NCBI GenBank assembly: GCA_030041495.1 | Contig: JASHNT010000091.1 | Location: 124,001-188,000 of the forward strand | DNA: 64,000 nucleotides | Reading direction: 5' to 3' | DNA from: Bryobacteraceae bacterium | GTDB taxonomy: Bacteria; Acidobacteriota; Terriglobia; Bryobacterales; Bryobacteraceae | Shown: one piece after another, positions 54,678 through 63,321 of the stretch | Numbering within the stretch: the first letter of the stretch is position 1 | Layout: every line of letters starts with the position of its first letter | Program-made: the position numbers and the translations under genes | The notes under the pieces: generated by a model | What the model saw: only the letters and a program-made list of their open reading frames with translations | What the model was told of the DNA's origin: nothing | The model's database searches: none

Positions 54678-55169
54678 TTAAGTGGTCTTCAGCGCCGCGC
54701 TCACGCGTTCCCAGGTGACCGAAAGCTCTTCGGGGAGCACGCGGGTTTCCGAGACCGTGGTGATAAAGCTGGCGTCCCCGCACCAGCGCGGCAGCACGTG
54801 CATGTGGATGTGTCCGGCGACCCCGGCTCCGGCGCAGGCGCCCAGGTTCATGCCGACGTTCATCCCGTCGGGTTTGTACAAAGCGCGCAGGGCGAGGTCG
54901 GCGCGCCGCGCCAAACGGATCATTTCTTCCAAGACCAGCCCGGAAGCGTCCTCCAAAGTTGCCACATGCTCGTACGGCGCGATCATCAGGTGGCCACTGG
55001 TGTACGGATAGAGATTCAGCAGGATGAAATTGTGCTCGCCGCGAAACGCGACCAGATTGCTCCGGTCATCGGAGGACCCGGCCTTGGCGCAGAACAGGCA
55101 AGCTTCGGGATCGGAAGGAGGCGCCGAGGAGACGTAGCGGTACCTCCAGGGGCTCCACAAGTAATCCAC
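54678..55169 (-). CDS. HIT family hydrolase (Ap4A-type)
   Basis: 163 residues with the histidine-triad motif HIHMHVLPRW near residue 120 and N-terminal CLFCAKAG, a cysteine pair typical of the Ap4A phosphorylase-like HIT proteins in this phylum. The family hydrolyses nucleotidyl bonds in dinucleoside polyphosphates or AMP-lysine. It follows the HU/IHF gene by eight bases on the minus strand and is likely co-transcribed with rpsA and HU. Confidence 0.9.
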   Translation of the reverse strand: MDYLWSPWRYRYVSSAPPSDPEACLFCAKAGSSDDRSNLVAFRGEHNFILLNLYPYTSGHLMIAPYEHVATLEDASGLVLEEMIRLARRADLALRALYKPDGMNVGMNLGACAGAGVAGHIHMHVLPRWCGDASFITTVSETRVLPEELSVTWERVSAALKTT

Positions 55170-55177
55170 GGAAGGTC

Positions 55178-55486
55178 CTAAGGCTGTGCAGGCTCGGGCG
55201 CGGACGAAGCCCCGCCGTTGACCAGATCCTTCAGCTCCTTCGAGGGCTTGAAATACGGAATGCGTTTAGCCGGCACTTCCACGCGAGCGCCGGTCTTGGG
55301 ATTGCGGCCCACGCGCGGCTGCCTCTGCCGCGTGCGAAAACTGCCGAAGCCGCGGATTTCGATCTTGTCGCCGGAGCGCAGCGCGCGCACCACGCTATCG
55401 AAGATGGCTTCGACGATCACCTCGGAATCCTTGCGCGTCATCTCCACTACCCGGGAGACTTCTTCAATCAATTCGGCTTTGGTCAT
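55178..55486 (-). CDS. HU/IHF family DNA-binding protein
   Basis: 102 residues: MTKAELIEEVSRVVEMT at the start, dimer core DSVVRALRSGDKIEIRGFGSF, the DNA-contacting arm RVGRNPKTGARVEVPAKRIPYFKPSKEL, and a short Pro/Ala-rich C-terminal tail. The arm and NPKTG motif mark it as HU/IHF; the two subfamilies cannot be separated here. Lies three bases downstream of rpsA, the ihfB-like arrangement after rpsA known from proteobacteria. Confidence 0.95.
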   Translation of the reverse strand: MTKAELIEEVSRVVEMTRKDSEVIVEAIFDSVVRALRSGDKIEIRGFGSFRTRQRQPRVGRNPKTGARVEVPAKRIPYFKPSKELKDLVNGGASSAPEPAQP

Positions 55487-55489
55487 ATT

Positions 55490-57208
55490 TTATCGGCCTT
55501 CCCCTTTGCCCCGTATGTTCATTGCTTCTTCGATGGTCATGGTAGCAGCGGCGGCCTGGCGCTGGTAATCTTCCAGCCGCGCGCGCTCTTCCTCCTCGGC
55601 CACAGCCCGCAGACTCAAGCCGATCTTGCGTTCCGCTTCATTCATCTTAATAATTTTGAAATCGTATTCTTCGCCGATGGGCAACAGGTTCTCGCCCTGG
55701 CGATCCGGCATGGCCGGAATTTCCGATTTGTGGCACAGCCCCTCGACACCCGGCGCCACTTCCACGAACACGCCGAACGCTGCCGCGCGGCACACCCGGC
55801 CCCGCACCAGGTCATTGACCTCATGCGAGCGGAAAAAGCTCTCCCAGGCGTCGGGCTGAAGCTGCTTGACGCCCAGCGACAAACGCCGGTTGGGAGCGTC
55901 GATATTGAGAATCACCGCCTGCATCACTTGCCCCTTGCGCACCAGCTCGGTTGGATCCTTGACGTGCTTGGTCCAGGAAAGGTCGGAGACGTGAATCAAT
56001 CCGTCCACGCCTTCTTCGATCTCGAGAAACGCCCCGAAATCGGTGAGCTTGCGCACCCGCCCTTCCACTACGCTGCCGATGCTGTAGCGTTCGGCCACGG
56101 TGGTCCACGGGTCGGCTTCGAGCTGCTTGATGCCGAGAGAAACCCGCCGGTCGCGCGGCCTCACGTCGATCACTACGGCTTCGACGTGATCGCCCACTTT
56201 CACCACCTTGGACGGGTGCTTCATGCGCCGGCTCCAGGTCATCTCGGAGATATGGATTAGACCCTCCACGCCGGGTTCAATTTCAACGAAAGCGCCGTAA
56301 TCGGTGATGCTCATCACCCGCCCCACCACGCGGCTGCCCGGCGGGCACCGCTGCGGCAGAGTCTCCCACGGATCCGGCGTGAGCTGGCGCAAGCCGAGCG
56401 AGATGCGCTCCTTTGGCCGGTCGAATTTCAAAACCTTGACCGTGAGCTCCTGGCCTACCTGCACCACTTCGGAGGGATGGGTGACGCGGCCGTGCGACAT
56501 GTCGCTGACATGGAGCAGCCCATCGATTCCTCCGAGGTCCACAAACGCCCCGTATTCGGTGAGATTCTTGACGACGCCCGTCACCACCGCGCCCTCTTCC
56601 AGATGTTCCAGCGCGCGCGACTTGCGAGCCTTGAGATCTTCCTCGATCGCCAGTTTGCGGGACACCACCACGTTGCCGCGGCGGCGGTTGATTTTAATGA
56701 CCTTGACCGGAATGTCCTGGCCCAGAAACTGGTCCAAATCGTGCGACGGGCGCACGTCCACTTGCGAGCCGGGCATGAAGGCGGGCACGCCCACGTCCAC
56801 CATCAGTCCGCCCTTGGTCCGCTCCATGACGCGGCCGCTGACCAAAAGCTGCTGGTTCATGGCCTGCTCCAGGTTGTCCCAAACACGCAGACGGCTGGCC
56901 TTGGAGTGTGACAACAGGACATAGCCTTCGGGTTGCTGTCCATGCCGGTCGACCATGACGTCGATGGAGTCGCCGCGATTGAAAGGGACTGTTCCATCGG
57001 GCAAACGGACCTGGTCTAACGGCACCACGCCTTCAAGTTTGTAGCCGAAATCGACGATCAATTCCTGCGGGCCGACCTTAACTACATGGCCTTGCAGTAA
57101 TTCGCCTTCGGAGGGAGGGGCAAGATGACTGTAGTCCTCGATGAGGTGCTCATACTCCTCATCTACGGACAGCTTGACGTCGTCCCGTTCGTTTGTGCCG
57201 CTTGCCAT
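55490..57208 (-). CDS. rpsA: 30S ribosomal protein S1
   Basis: 572 residues from the ATG at 57208, with six S1 repeats (about 35-100, 115-180, 200-270, 285-355, 370-440, 460-535). Diagnostic pieces include GVVKNLTEYGAFVDLGGIDGLLHVSDMSH, GLIHISEMTWSRRMKHPS and GLIHVSDLSWTKHVKDP. It binds mRNA on the small subunit and helps initiation on structured messages. HU/IHF and HIT genes follow closely. The upstream DUF1684 gene ends 66 bases before. Confidence 0.96.
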   Translation of the reverse strand: MASGTNERDDVKLSVDEEYEHLIEDYSHLAPPSEGELLQGHVVKVGPQELIVDFGYKLEGVVPLDQVRLPDGTVPFNRGDSIDVMVDRHGQQPEGYVLLSHSKASRLRVWDNLEQAMNQQLLVSGRVMERTKGGLMVDVGVPAFMPGSQVDVRPSHDLDQFLGQDIPVKVIKINRRRGNVVVSRKLAIEEDLKARKSRALEHLEEGAVVTGVVKNLTEYGAFVDLGGIDGLLHVSDMSHGRVTHPSEVVQVGQELTVKVLKFDRPKERISLGLRQLTPDPWETLPQRCPPGSRVVGRVMSITDYGAFVEIEPGVEGLIHISEMTWSRRMKHPSKVVKVGDHVEAVVIDVRPRDRRVSLGIKQLEADPWTTVAERYSIGSVVEGRVRKLTDFGAFLEIEEGVDGLIHVSDLSWTKHVKDPTELVRKGQVMQAVILNIDAPNRRLSLGVKQLQPDAWESFFRSHEVNDLVRGRVCRAAAFGVFVEVAPGVEGLCHKSEIPAMPDRQGENLLPIGEEYDFKIIKMNEAERKIGLSLRAVAEEEERARLEDYQRQAAAATMTIEEAMNIRGKGEGR

Positions 57209-57274
57209 CACCCGAAGCTCCGACAAACCGTTGATACATCAAGGCTCCTTGACGCCCTTGCCGCGTTAAGGCCC

Positions 57275-58141
57275 CTAGTGATGGCCATTATACATTAATT
57301 CACCTGCTGGAACGGAAAGACTTAAGCGGTTCTGCGGCGGAGGCAAGGGACAAGTTGCGTAAGCGGTGAAAACGCAAGGCGGATTATAGGCCTCATTAAA
57401 GTCCAGAACAATAGTTCCCGGAGCCTTCAGATTTTTCGGAAGCACGATATCCAGAAAGCGCCCCGCGCCGTAAGTCGTCTTGCCCGCGGTCTGATCGCGG
57501 AAGACAATCGAGCCGTCGGAGGCGGGCTCCAGCCTATATTCTTTGTTATCACGCTTGAAGCTCAAATAACCGGGTGAAGAATCCTGCTCCTGCAAACCGG
57601 AGATGACGGTATCGAAGCTCAGAGAGTGGGGCTTGTCCCAGGGAACGTACTGGGCCGTGATACGCCACGTGGGGTCGAGGGGGTACCAGCTCAGGTGTGT
57701 AAACTGCTTGCGCGTAGCTGCCTCGCTATCTTTGATCCGAATGGCGAATTTGTCGTTGCGCTGTATCAGGAAAAACTTGACCGTACCAAGAGTGAGGACG
57801 TCTTTGTTCGGAGCGAGATCCTTGGCGGGCAGTTTCATTCCACCAGCGGGCTGAAAGTGGACCTTTCCTGCATGCAGCGTGAAGACGCCAACGCTGGCGG
57901 GCGCCGAGGCCGGCAACTCAACGTCGGCCTTGGGATCGGAACCGGCGCGATTGTCGCCCTGCTTCAACCAAGCAAGGCCGACCACGGTAGTCCAGCCATC
58001 GGGGGCAATGAGAGACTTCTCTTCGTCCGCGCGAAACTTGGCGACCTGCGCGGCGTACTTGGACGACGCGGCCTTGGATGACGTATCTCCGGCGGCAAGT
58101 AGCGCTGAAGCCGTGACCAAAAGTAGCAGGAGCCTCCGCAT
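57275..58141 (-). CDS. Exported DUF1684 protein
   Basis: 288 residues from the ATG at 58141 with a signal peptide (MRRLLLLLVTASALLAAGD). The DUF1684 pattern is clear: EEKSLIAPDGWTTVVGLAWL near residue 40, then GKTTYGAGRFLDIVLP and the end LDFNEAYNPPCVFTAYATCPLPPPQNRL with its two cysteines. Function of the family is unknown. The start shares its A with the pgsA-like stop (TGATG), so translation is coupled. Confidence 0.9.
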   Translation of the reverse strand: MRRLLLLLVTASALLAAGDTSSKAASSKYAAQVAKFRADEEKSLIAPDGWTTVVGLAWLKQGDNRAGSDPKADVELPASAPASVGVFTLHAGKVHFQPAGGMKLPAKDLAPNKDVLTLGTVKFFLIQRNDKFAIRIKDSEAATRKQFTHLSWYPLDPTWRITAQYVPWDKPHSLSFDTVISGLQEQDSSPGYLSFKRDNKEYRLEPASDGSIVFRDQTAGKTTYGAGRFLDIVLPKNLKAPGTIVLDFNEAYNPPCVFTAYATCPLPPPQNRLSLSVPAGELMYNGHH

Positions 58142-58656
58142 CACTTCCGAGTATAGGCGAAGCGCCAGGCATAGTGAGCGAAGCTGATCGATGTCAGCAC
58201 GGCGCAGGTCCAGATGGCGAGGGGAACCATCAGTTCGATGGAGCCGGTGACGATCACCACCAGCGACATCTGCACGATGGTCGAAAGCTTGCCCCAAATC
58301 GACGGCGGAAAGCGGCGCGGAGCTTTCGACACGAGCAGCACGAGCCCAACGGCTATCAGAATCAGCACGTCGCGGCCCAGCACCATCGCCGTCAGCCATC
58401 CCGGGATCGCGGCGGCCAACCACAAGCCCAGGAATGCAGCGGTCAGCAGCACTTTGTCGGCGATGGGATCGAGCACTTCGCCCACACGGCTCGAGCTATT
58501 CCAGCGGCGGGCGAGGTACCCGTCGAAGGCGTCGGTCCACGCAGCGATGAACATCACGATCAGCGCCGCGCGGAAGCTGTGATTCCACAACAGCCACAGT
58601 AAATACGGCGCTGCCGCCAGCCGGGATAGGCTCAGTAAATTCGGGAAGACTGCCAA
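58141..58656 (-). CDS. pgsA: CDP-alcohol phosphatidyltransferase (PgsA-like)
   Basis: 171-residue inner-membrane enzyme joining a CDP-diacylglycerol phosphatidyl group to an alcohol, most likely glycerol 3-phosphate. The family signature D-x2-DG-x2-AR-x8-G-x3-D-x3-D is exact: D42, D45-G46, A49-R50, G59, D63, D67. Five to six hydrophobic segments surround it. The start is TTG at 58656, three bases after the lpxC stop. A related cardiolipin-synthase-type activity cannot be excluded. Confidence 0.87.
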   Translation of the reverse strand: MAVFPNLLSLSRLAAAPYLLWLLWNHSFRAALIVMFIAAWTDAFDGYLARRWNSSSRVGEVLDPIADKVLLTAAFLGLWLAAAIPGWLTAMVLGRDVLILIAVGLVLLVSKAPRRFPPSIWGKLSTIVQMSLVVIVTGSIELMVPLAIWTCAVLTSISFAHYAWRFAYTRK

Positions 58657-58659
58657 ACG

Positions 58660-59550
58660 TCAGGATACAAGAGCGTGCGTGGAATGTTCGGCGAGTTGAT
58701 CGAAAGCCAGAATCTCGTACAGCGTCGGATCGGTCATGATGCGGTTGACCAGCGCGAAGTGCATCGCGTGACCGGCCTTTTCCGCGATCACGTGCCCCAG
58801 CAGAGGACGGCCGATCAGCGCAAGATCGCCGATCAGATCCAGAGCTTTGTGCCGGCAGCATTCGTCAGGGAAACGCAAACCTTCGGGATTGAGGATGCCG
58901 CCGCGATCGAAGCACACCGCGTTTTCGAGCGAAGCCCCGCGGATCAGCCCCATGTTGCGCATCTGCGCCAGCTCATATTCGAAGCCGAAGGTTCGCGCAG
59001 GCGCGATTTCGTGCGCGTAGCGCTCGGGGCTCACTTCCATTTGAAGCTGCTGGCGGCCGACCAGGGGGTGGTCGAAGAACACGTCGCAGGTGAGCAGGAA
59101 ACGGTCTGAGGGAACGATGGTGATGCGTTTGCCTCCGCCTTCCACCGAAACCGGGCGGCGGATGCGCAGATACTTGCGGCGCTTGCGGTGATACTTGATG
59201 CCCGCGGACTGAATCAGCTCCACGAACGGCTGGCCGCTGCCATCCAGGATCGGCACCTCCAGGTTATCGATCTCGACAAAGGCGTTGTCCACGCTCATGC
59301 TGTAGAACACGCTCAGCAAGTGCTCCGTGGTGGAGATCAGCACGCCCTGACGCATCAGGCTGGTGGCGTAGCTTACCTTCTGCACATAGCGCCAGCTTGC
59401 GGGAATGGAAAAATGGTCGAGATCGGTGCGGAGGAAGACGATGCCGGTAGAAGGTGGTGCGGGAAGAATACGGATGCGAACGGGAACTCCGGAATGTAAC
59501 CCAACGCCGGACGCCTCTACCGCTCGCTGGACGGTAGTTTCAAAACGCAA
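58660..59550 (-). CDS. lpxC: UDP-3-O-acyl-N-acetylglucosamine deacetylase
   Basis: 296 residues; committed step of lipid A synthesis, which marks the host as lipopolysaccharide-making. Zinc ligands are visible: H77 in STTEHLLS, H234 and D238 in RHKALDLIGD, and the catalytic histidine in EKAGHAMH. The likely start is TTG at 59550 reading LRFETTV, with GAGG six bases upstream; the longer frame runs into the polA leader and has no conserved content. Followed directly by the pgsA-like gene. Confidence 0.94.
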   Translation of the reverse strand: MRFETTVQRAVEASGVGLHSGVPVRIRILPAPPSTGIVFLRTDLDHFSIPASWRYVQKVSYATSLMRQGVLISTTEHLLSVFYSMSVDNAFVEIDNLEVPILDGSGQPFVELIQSAGIKYHRKRRKYLRIRRPVSVEGGGKRITIVPSDRFLLTCDVFFDHPLVGRQQLQMEVSPERYAHEIAPARTFGFEYELAQMRNMGLIRGASLENAVCFDRGGILNPEGLRFPDECCRHKALDLIGDLALIGRPLLGHVIAEKAGHAMHFALVNRIMTDPTLYEILAFDQLAEHSTHALVS

Positions 59551-59793
59551 GAAAAGCCTCGATTCGAACTTGCAACATCGTACCTGTAGATTTGACGCTA
59601 TTGTAGCAACCCGGATTACAAAAATTCCACTCTCTTGATTGAAAAAAAAGAACTTGCGCCGAAAGATGTGTGGTAAATCAGCCACAATAGAGGGCTTCAA
59701 GCGTGGCTGGCACGCCACGATTTCGGGTGCTCGGCGAATTTCGTTCCGAACAGCACAGGCTCCTCCGCCGGGCTCTCTCGCTAATATGGATGG
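59551..59793. promoter_or_regulatory. Divergent promoter region between lpxC and polA
   Basis: The lpxC side has TACAAT (minus strand, 59605-59600) in the right place for a -10 box about 50 bases before the TTG. The polA side contains an imperfect palindrome TGTGG-N8-CCACA (59669-59686) next to an AT-rich stretch with A8. No gene is supported here. Confidence 0.35.
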
Positions 59794-62298
59794 GTGCCCC
59801 GCCTGTTCCTGATCGATTCATTCGGGTTCATCTTCCGCGCCTATCATGCGCGCGCCAGGTCTGGCGCACCGCCGATGCGCACCGCCGGAGGCACCGCGAC
59901 GGAAGCCGTCTACATTTTCCACAATATGCTGCGCAAGCTCAAGACGCAGCACAAGCCCGACTACCTGGCGGCGATTTTCGAAAGCCAGGGCCCCACCTTC
60001 CGCGATGAGGCGTTTGAGGCATATAAGGCTAATCGCACCGAAACGCCGCCGGATCTGCTGGAACAGATTCCGTGGATTCGCAAAACTCTCGAAGCGATGC
60101 ATGTTCCGGTGCTCGAATACACGGGATTCGAAGCCGATGACGTGATCGGCACGCTGGCACGGCGCGCGCAGGGCCGGGGCGTTGACGTGGTGATCGTCTC
60201 CAGCGATAAGGACATGCTGCAGCTCGTTAACGACCGTACGGCGATGCTCAATCCCATGAAGGACGACTTGGTCTACGATGCCGCGGAGACCGAAAAATTC
60301 ATGGGCGTGAAGCCTTCGCAGGTAGCCGACCTTCTGGCGCTGAAGGGCGACGCGGTCGATAACATTCCCGGAGCGCCGGGCATCGGCGAGAAAGGCGCGA
60401 AGGATCTGATTCTGCGCTTCGGCTCGCTACAAGGCGCTCTGGAGCATGCTGGCGAGGTCGAGCGCAAAACCTATCGCGAGAGCCTGCAGAACCATCGCGA
60501 GCAGATTCTGCTCAGCCAGCGCCTGGCAACCATTCATTGTGACGTGCCCGTGCCGTTGGATCTCGATGCTCTAGAGGCGCGCGATCCCGATACCGAGGCT
60601 CTGCGCGAGTTGTATAGGACGCTCGAGTTTCATTCCCTGCTGCGCGACCTCGGCCCCGCGCCTAAGGCCGCGGGCAAGAGGGATTACGCGCCGATCGACA
60701 ACGTTGAGGAATGGCTCGCTGGAGTTCCCGCAGAGCAGTTGCTGGCGATTGCGGTCCAAGAAACGATGGGCGAGACGCTGACGGGCCTGTGCGCCGAACC
60801 GGGCGTGGCGCGCTATTTGCCGCTTTCAAAGATCCCGGAGCGGGCCTCGGTGTGTCACGATTTGAAATCGCTGGTGCGCAAGTTCGGCGATGCTCCGGCG
60901 CTCCGTCATGACGTGATGTTGTACGGATTTCTGCTCTCCGCTGATCCGGGCGCTTGCTCGCTGGCCGTGCTCGCCGAGCGGCACCTTGACGAAGCGATGG
61001 ATTCCGATCCCGCCGGTCAAGCCGACGCCGTATTGCGGCTCTACCGCAAGCTGCGTCCTGAAGTGGAAAGGCTCAAGCTGGACGAACTGTACGAGACCAT
61101 CGATCTGCCGCTGGCGCGTGTTCTGGCGCGGATAGAGCAGACCGGGATTCTGATCGATCCCCAGCAACTCGGCGTGATGAGCGTGCGGATGGAAGAGGAG
61201 ATCGCGCAGGTTTCCGCCGAGATCTACGAACTGGCCGGAAAAACCTTCAACATCAACTCACCGCAACAATTGGGGAAGGTTCTGTTTGAGGATTTGAACC
61301 TGCCGGCTCCGGTAAAGATGGGCAAAGGGAAGGTGATTTCCACCGCTGCCGACGTGCTGGAAAATCTTGCGGAAGAGTTTCCCATCGCCCGCAAGGTGCT
61401 CAACTTCCGCCAGACCGCCAAGCTCAAAGGCACTTACGTGGACGCGTTGCCGGCTCTGATCGAGCCCGCGACCGGGCGTCTCCACACTACCTTCAATCAA
61501 GCCGGCGCAGCTACTGGCCGCCTGTCTTCGTCCGATCCCAACCTGCAAAACATTCCGATTCGCACGGCGGTCGGCCGCGAAATCCGCGCGGCCTTCGTTC
61601 CGCGGCCGGGTTGGAAATTGATCGTCGCCGATTATTCGCAGATTGAACTGCGCTTGCTGGCGCACTATTCGCACGATCCTGTATTGGTCGAAGCATTCCG
61701 CAACGGCGAGGATATCCATACGCGCACCGCGGCGGAGGTTTTCGGCGTGCCACCGCTTATGATCACGCCGGAGCAGCGGCGCAACGCCAAAGCCGTGAAC
61801 TTCGGAATCGTGTACGGGCAGACTCCGTTCGGCCTGGCCCAATCGTTGGGGATTGAACGCAAAGTCGCCGAACTGTATATTCGCGCTTACTTCGAGCGCT
61901 ATGCGGGAGTCCGCAAATTCATCGACGCAACCATCGCCAAGGTGCGGCGCGACGGATTCGTTACCAGCATGTTCGGTCGGCGCAGGCCGATTCCGGATAT
62001 GAACAGCCGCAATCCCAACGCGCGCAATTTCGCCGAACGCACGGCGGTCAACACTCCGTTGCAAGGAACGGCCGCGGATTTAATCAAGCTCGCCATGATC
62101 CGCATCGACCAAAAGCTGGACAGCATGCAGGCGAGGATGCTCTTGCAAGTACACGATGAATTGGTGTTCGAGGCTCCGCTGGAGGAGGTAGGTGCGATTC
62201 GCGCGATGGCAAAAAAAGAGATGGAGCAAGTGGCCAAGCTCGACGTGCCGCTGATTGTGGACGTGGGTGTCGGGGAGAATTGGCGCGATGCGAAATAG
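59794..62298 (+). CDS. polA: DNA polymerase I with 5' nuclease; proofreading site lost
   Basis: 834 residues from GTG at 59794. Residues 1-285: 5'-3' exonuclease/flap nuclease (FRDEAFEAYKANR, FEADDVIGTLAR, SSDKDMLQLV, KGDAVDNIPGAPGIGEKGA). Residues ~295-430: 3'-5' exonuclease fold, but the expected DxE in motif Exo I reads AVQET and the later aspartates are also replaced, so proofreading is predicted inactive, as in Taq polymerase. Residues ~430-834: polymerase domain, motif A DYSQIELRLLAH, motif B RRNAKAVNFGIVYG, motif C VHDELVFEAP. Shorter than the E. coli enzyme (928). Confidence 0.95.
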   Translation: MPRLFLIDSFGFIFRAYHARARSGAPPMRTAGGTATEAVYIFHNMLRKLKTQHKPDYLAAIFESQGPTFRDEAFEAYKANRTETPPDLLEQIPWIRKTLEAMHVPVLEYTGFEADDVIGTLARRAQGRGVDVVIVSSDKDMLQLVNDRTAMLNPMKDDLVYDAAETEKFMGVKPSQVADLLALKGDAVDNIPGAPGIGEKGAKDLILRFGSLQGALEHAGEVERKTYRESLQNHREQILLSQRLATIHCDVPVPLDLDALEARDPDTEALRELYRTLEFHSLLRDLGPAPKAAGKRDYAPIDNVEEWLAGVPAEQLLAIAVQETMGETLTGLCAEPGVARYLPLSKIPERASVCHDLKSLVRKFGDAPALRHDVMLYGFLLSADPGACSLAVLAERHLDEAMDSDPAGQADAVLRLYRKLRPEVERLKLDELYETIDLPLARVLARIEQTGILIDPQQLGVMSVRMEEEIAQVSAEIYELAGKTFNINSPQQLGKVLFEDLNLPAPVKMGKGKVISTAADVLENLAEEFPIARKVLNFRQTAKLKGTYVDALPALIEPATGRLHTTFNQAGAATGRLSSSDPNLQNIPIRTAVGREIRAAFVPRPGWKLIVADYSQIELRLLAHYSHDPVLVEAFRNGEDIHTRTAAEVFGVPPLMITPEQRRNAKAVNFGIVYGQTPFGLAQSLGIERKVAELYIRAYFERYAGVRKFIDATIAKVRRDGFVTSMFGRRRPIPDMNSRNPNARNFAERTAVNTPLQGTAADLIKLAMIRIDQKLDSMQARMLLQVHDELVFEAPLEEVGAIRAMAKKEMEQVAKLDVPLIVDVGVGENWRDAK

Positions 62299-62908
62299 GG
62301 GCCTCGCGGCCGGCTTGGTCGCACTCGGCATTGTCTTAGCGGGTGGTTGCTCGAAGCAGCAGGTCGAGCCGCCGGTTCCGGACGTGTTTCGCGTCAAATT
62401 CGAAACCACGCAAGGCGATTTCACGGTGGAGGCGCACAAGGCTTGGGCTCCGGCCGGGGTGGACCGTTTCCACGAGCTGGTCTGGATCAGGTACTTCGAC
62501 CAAGGCCGTTTTTTCCGCGTCCTGCCCGGCTTCATCGCGCAGTTCGGAGTGAACAAGGATTTCAACGTGCACGACAAGTGGCGGGAAAATTTCATCCCCG
62601 ACGATCCGCGCAAGCAGGACAACAGCCGCGGGACTCTATCCTTCGCCAAGTCCGGCCCGGCGACGAGAGCCACCGAGATCTTCATCAATTTGGCGGACAA
62701 TCCGATGCTGGATGAGCAGGGCTTTGTGCCGTTCGCCAAGATTGTCGCGGGAATGGACGTGCCGGACAAATTCTACTCCGGCTACGGCGAACTGGGGCCG
62801 GAGGGCAAGGGTCCGGAGGCGGGAAGGGTCGAGGAAGAGGCCAACGAGTATTTGGTGCTGCGTTTCCCGAAGCTCGATTACATCAAAAGCGCCACGTTTG
62901 TGCCATAG
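62288..62908 (+). CDS. Lipoprotein peptidyl-prolyl isomerase (cyclophilin type)
   Basis: 206 residues from the ATG at 62288, overlapping the polA end by 11 bases. Lipobox LAGGC (cysteine at residue 20) makes it a lipoprotein. The cyclophilin fold is seen in FETTQGDFTVEAHKAWAPAGVDRFHELV, YFDQGRFFRVLPGFIAQFG and GTLSFAKSGPATRATEIFINLADNP, including the catalytic-loop FRVLPGFIAQ. It probably helps fold exported proteins. Followed by the second PadR gene. Confidence 0.9.
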   Translation: MRNRGLAAGLVALGIVLAGGCSKQQVEPPVPDVFRVKFETTQGDFTVEAHKAWAPAGVDRFHELVWIRYFDQGRFFRVLPGFIAQFGVNKDFNVHDKWRENFIPDDPRKQDNSRGTLSFAKSGPATRATEIFINLADNPMLDEQGFVPFAKIVAGMDVPDKFYSGYGELGPEGKGPEAGRVEEEANEYLVLRFPKLDYIKSATFVP

Positions 62909-62929
62909 ACAGTGCAGTGGCGTTTCCTA

Positions 62930-62958
62930 TTGCTTTCCCAGCGGAGCCATGTTAGGCT
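62930..62958 (+). promoter_or_regulatory. Promoter of the second padR-ADOP unit
   Basis: TTGCTT (62930-62935), exactly 17 bases, TAGGCT (62953-62958), then the ATG at 62977. It resembles the promoter of the first padR-ADOP unit (17-base spacing, TAG-type -10), but here a short leader with GGGAAG precedes the start and no palindrome covers the -10 box. Confidence 0.45.
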
Positions 62959-62976
62959 CTCTTGTGGGAAGCCAAT

Positions 62977-63321
62977 ATGAAAGACAAATCCGACGTCTGG
63001 CAGGGCACGTTGAGTCTGATGGTGTTGAAGACCCTCGACCTGCTGGGGCCGCAGCACGGCTACGGCATCGCGCGGCGGATTGAGCAGACCAGCGGAGAGC
63101 TGCTCTCGATCAATCACGGGACTCTGTATCCGGTGCTGCTGAAACTTGAACAGGAAGGTTCGATCGCGTCCGAGTGGGGCGTTTCCGACAACAATCGCAA
63201 AGCCAAGTTTTACCGCATCACACGATCCGGGAAGAAGGAGCTGGCCGCGGAAGAGCGCGAATGGCAACGCGCCACCGAAATCATCGCACGCTTTTCCAAG
63301 AGCGGGGACCAATCCATATGA
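62977..63321 (+). CDS. PadR family transcriptional regulator
   Basis: 114 residues from the ATG at 62977. PadR winged helix: GTLSLMVLKTLDLLGPQHGYGIARRIEQ, then LSINHGTLYPVLLKLEQEGSI, wing NRKAKFYRITRSGKKEL, and a C-terminal helix. The stop overlaps the ADOP permease ATG (63318-63321, ATGA), so regulator and permease are translationally coupled. Likely autoregulatory. Confidence 0.93.
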   Translation: MKDKSDVWQGTLSLMVLKTLDLLGPQHGYGIARRIEQTSGELLSINHGTLYPVLLKLEQEGSIASEWGVSDNNRKAKFYRITRSGKKELAAEEREWQRATEIIARFSKSGDQSI

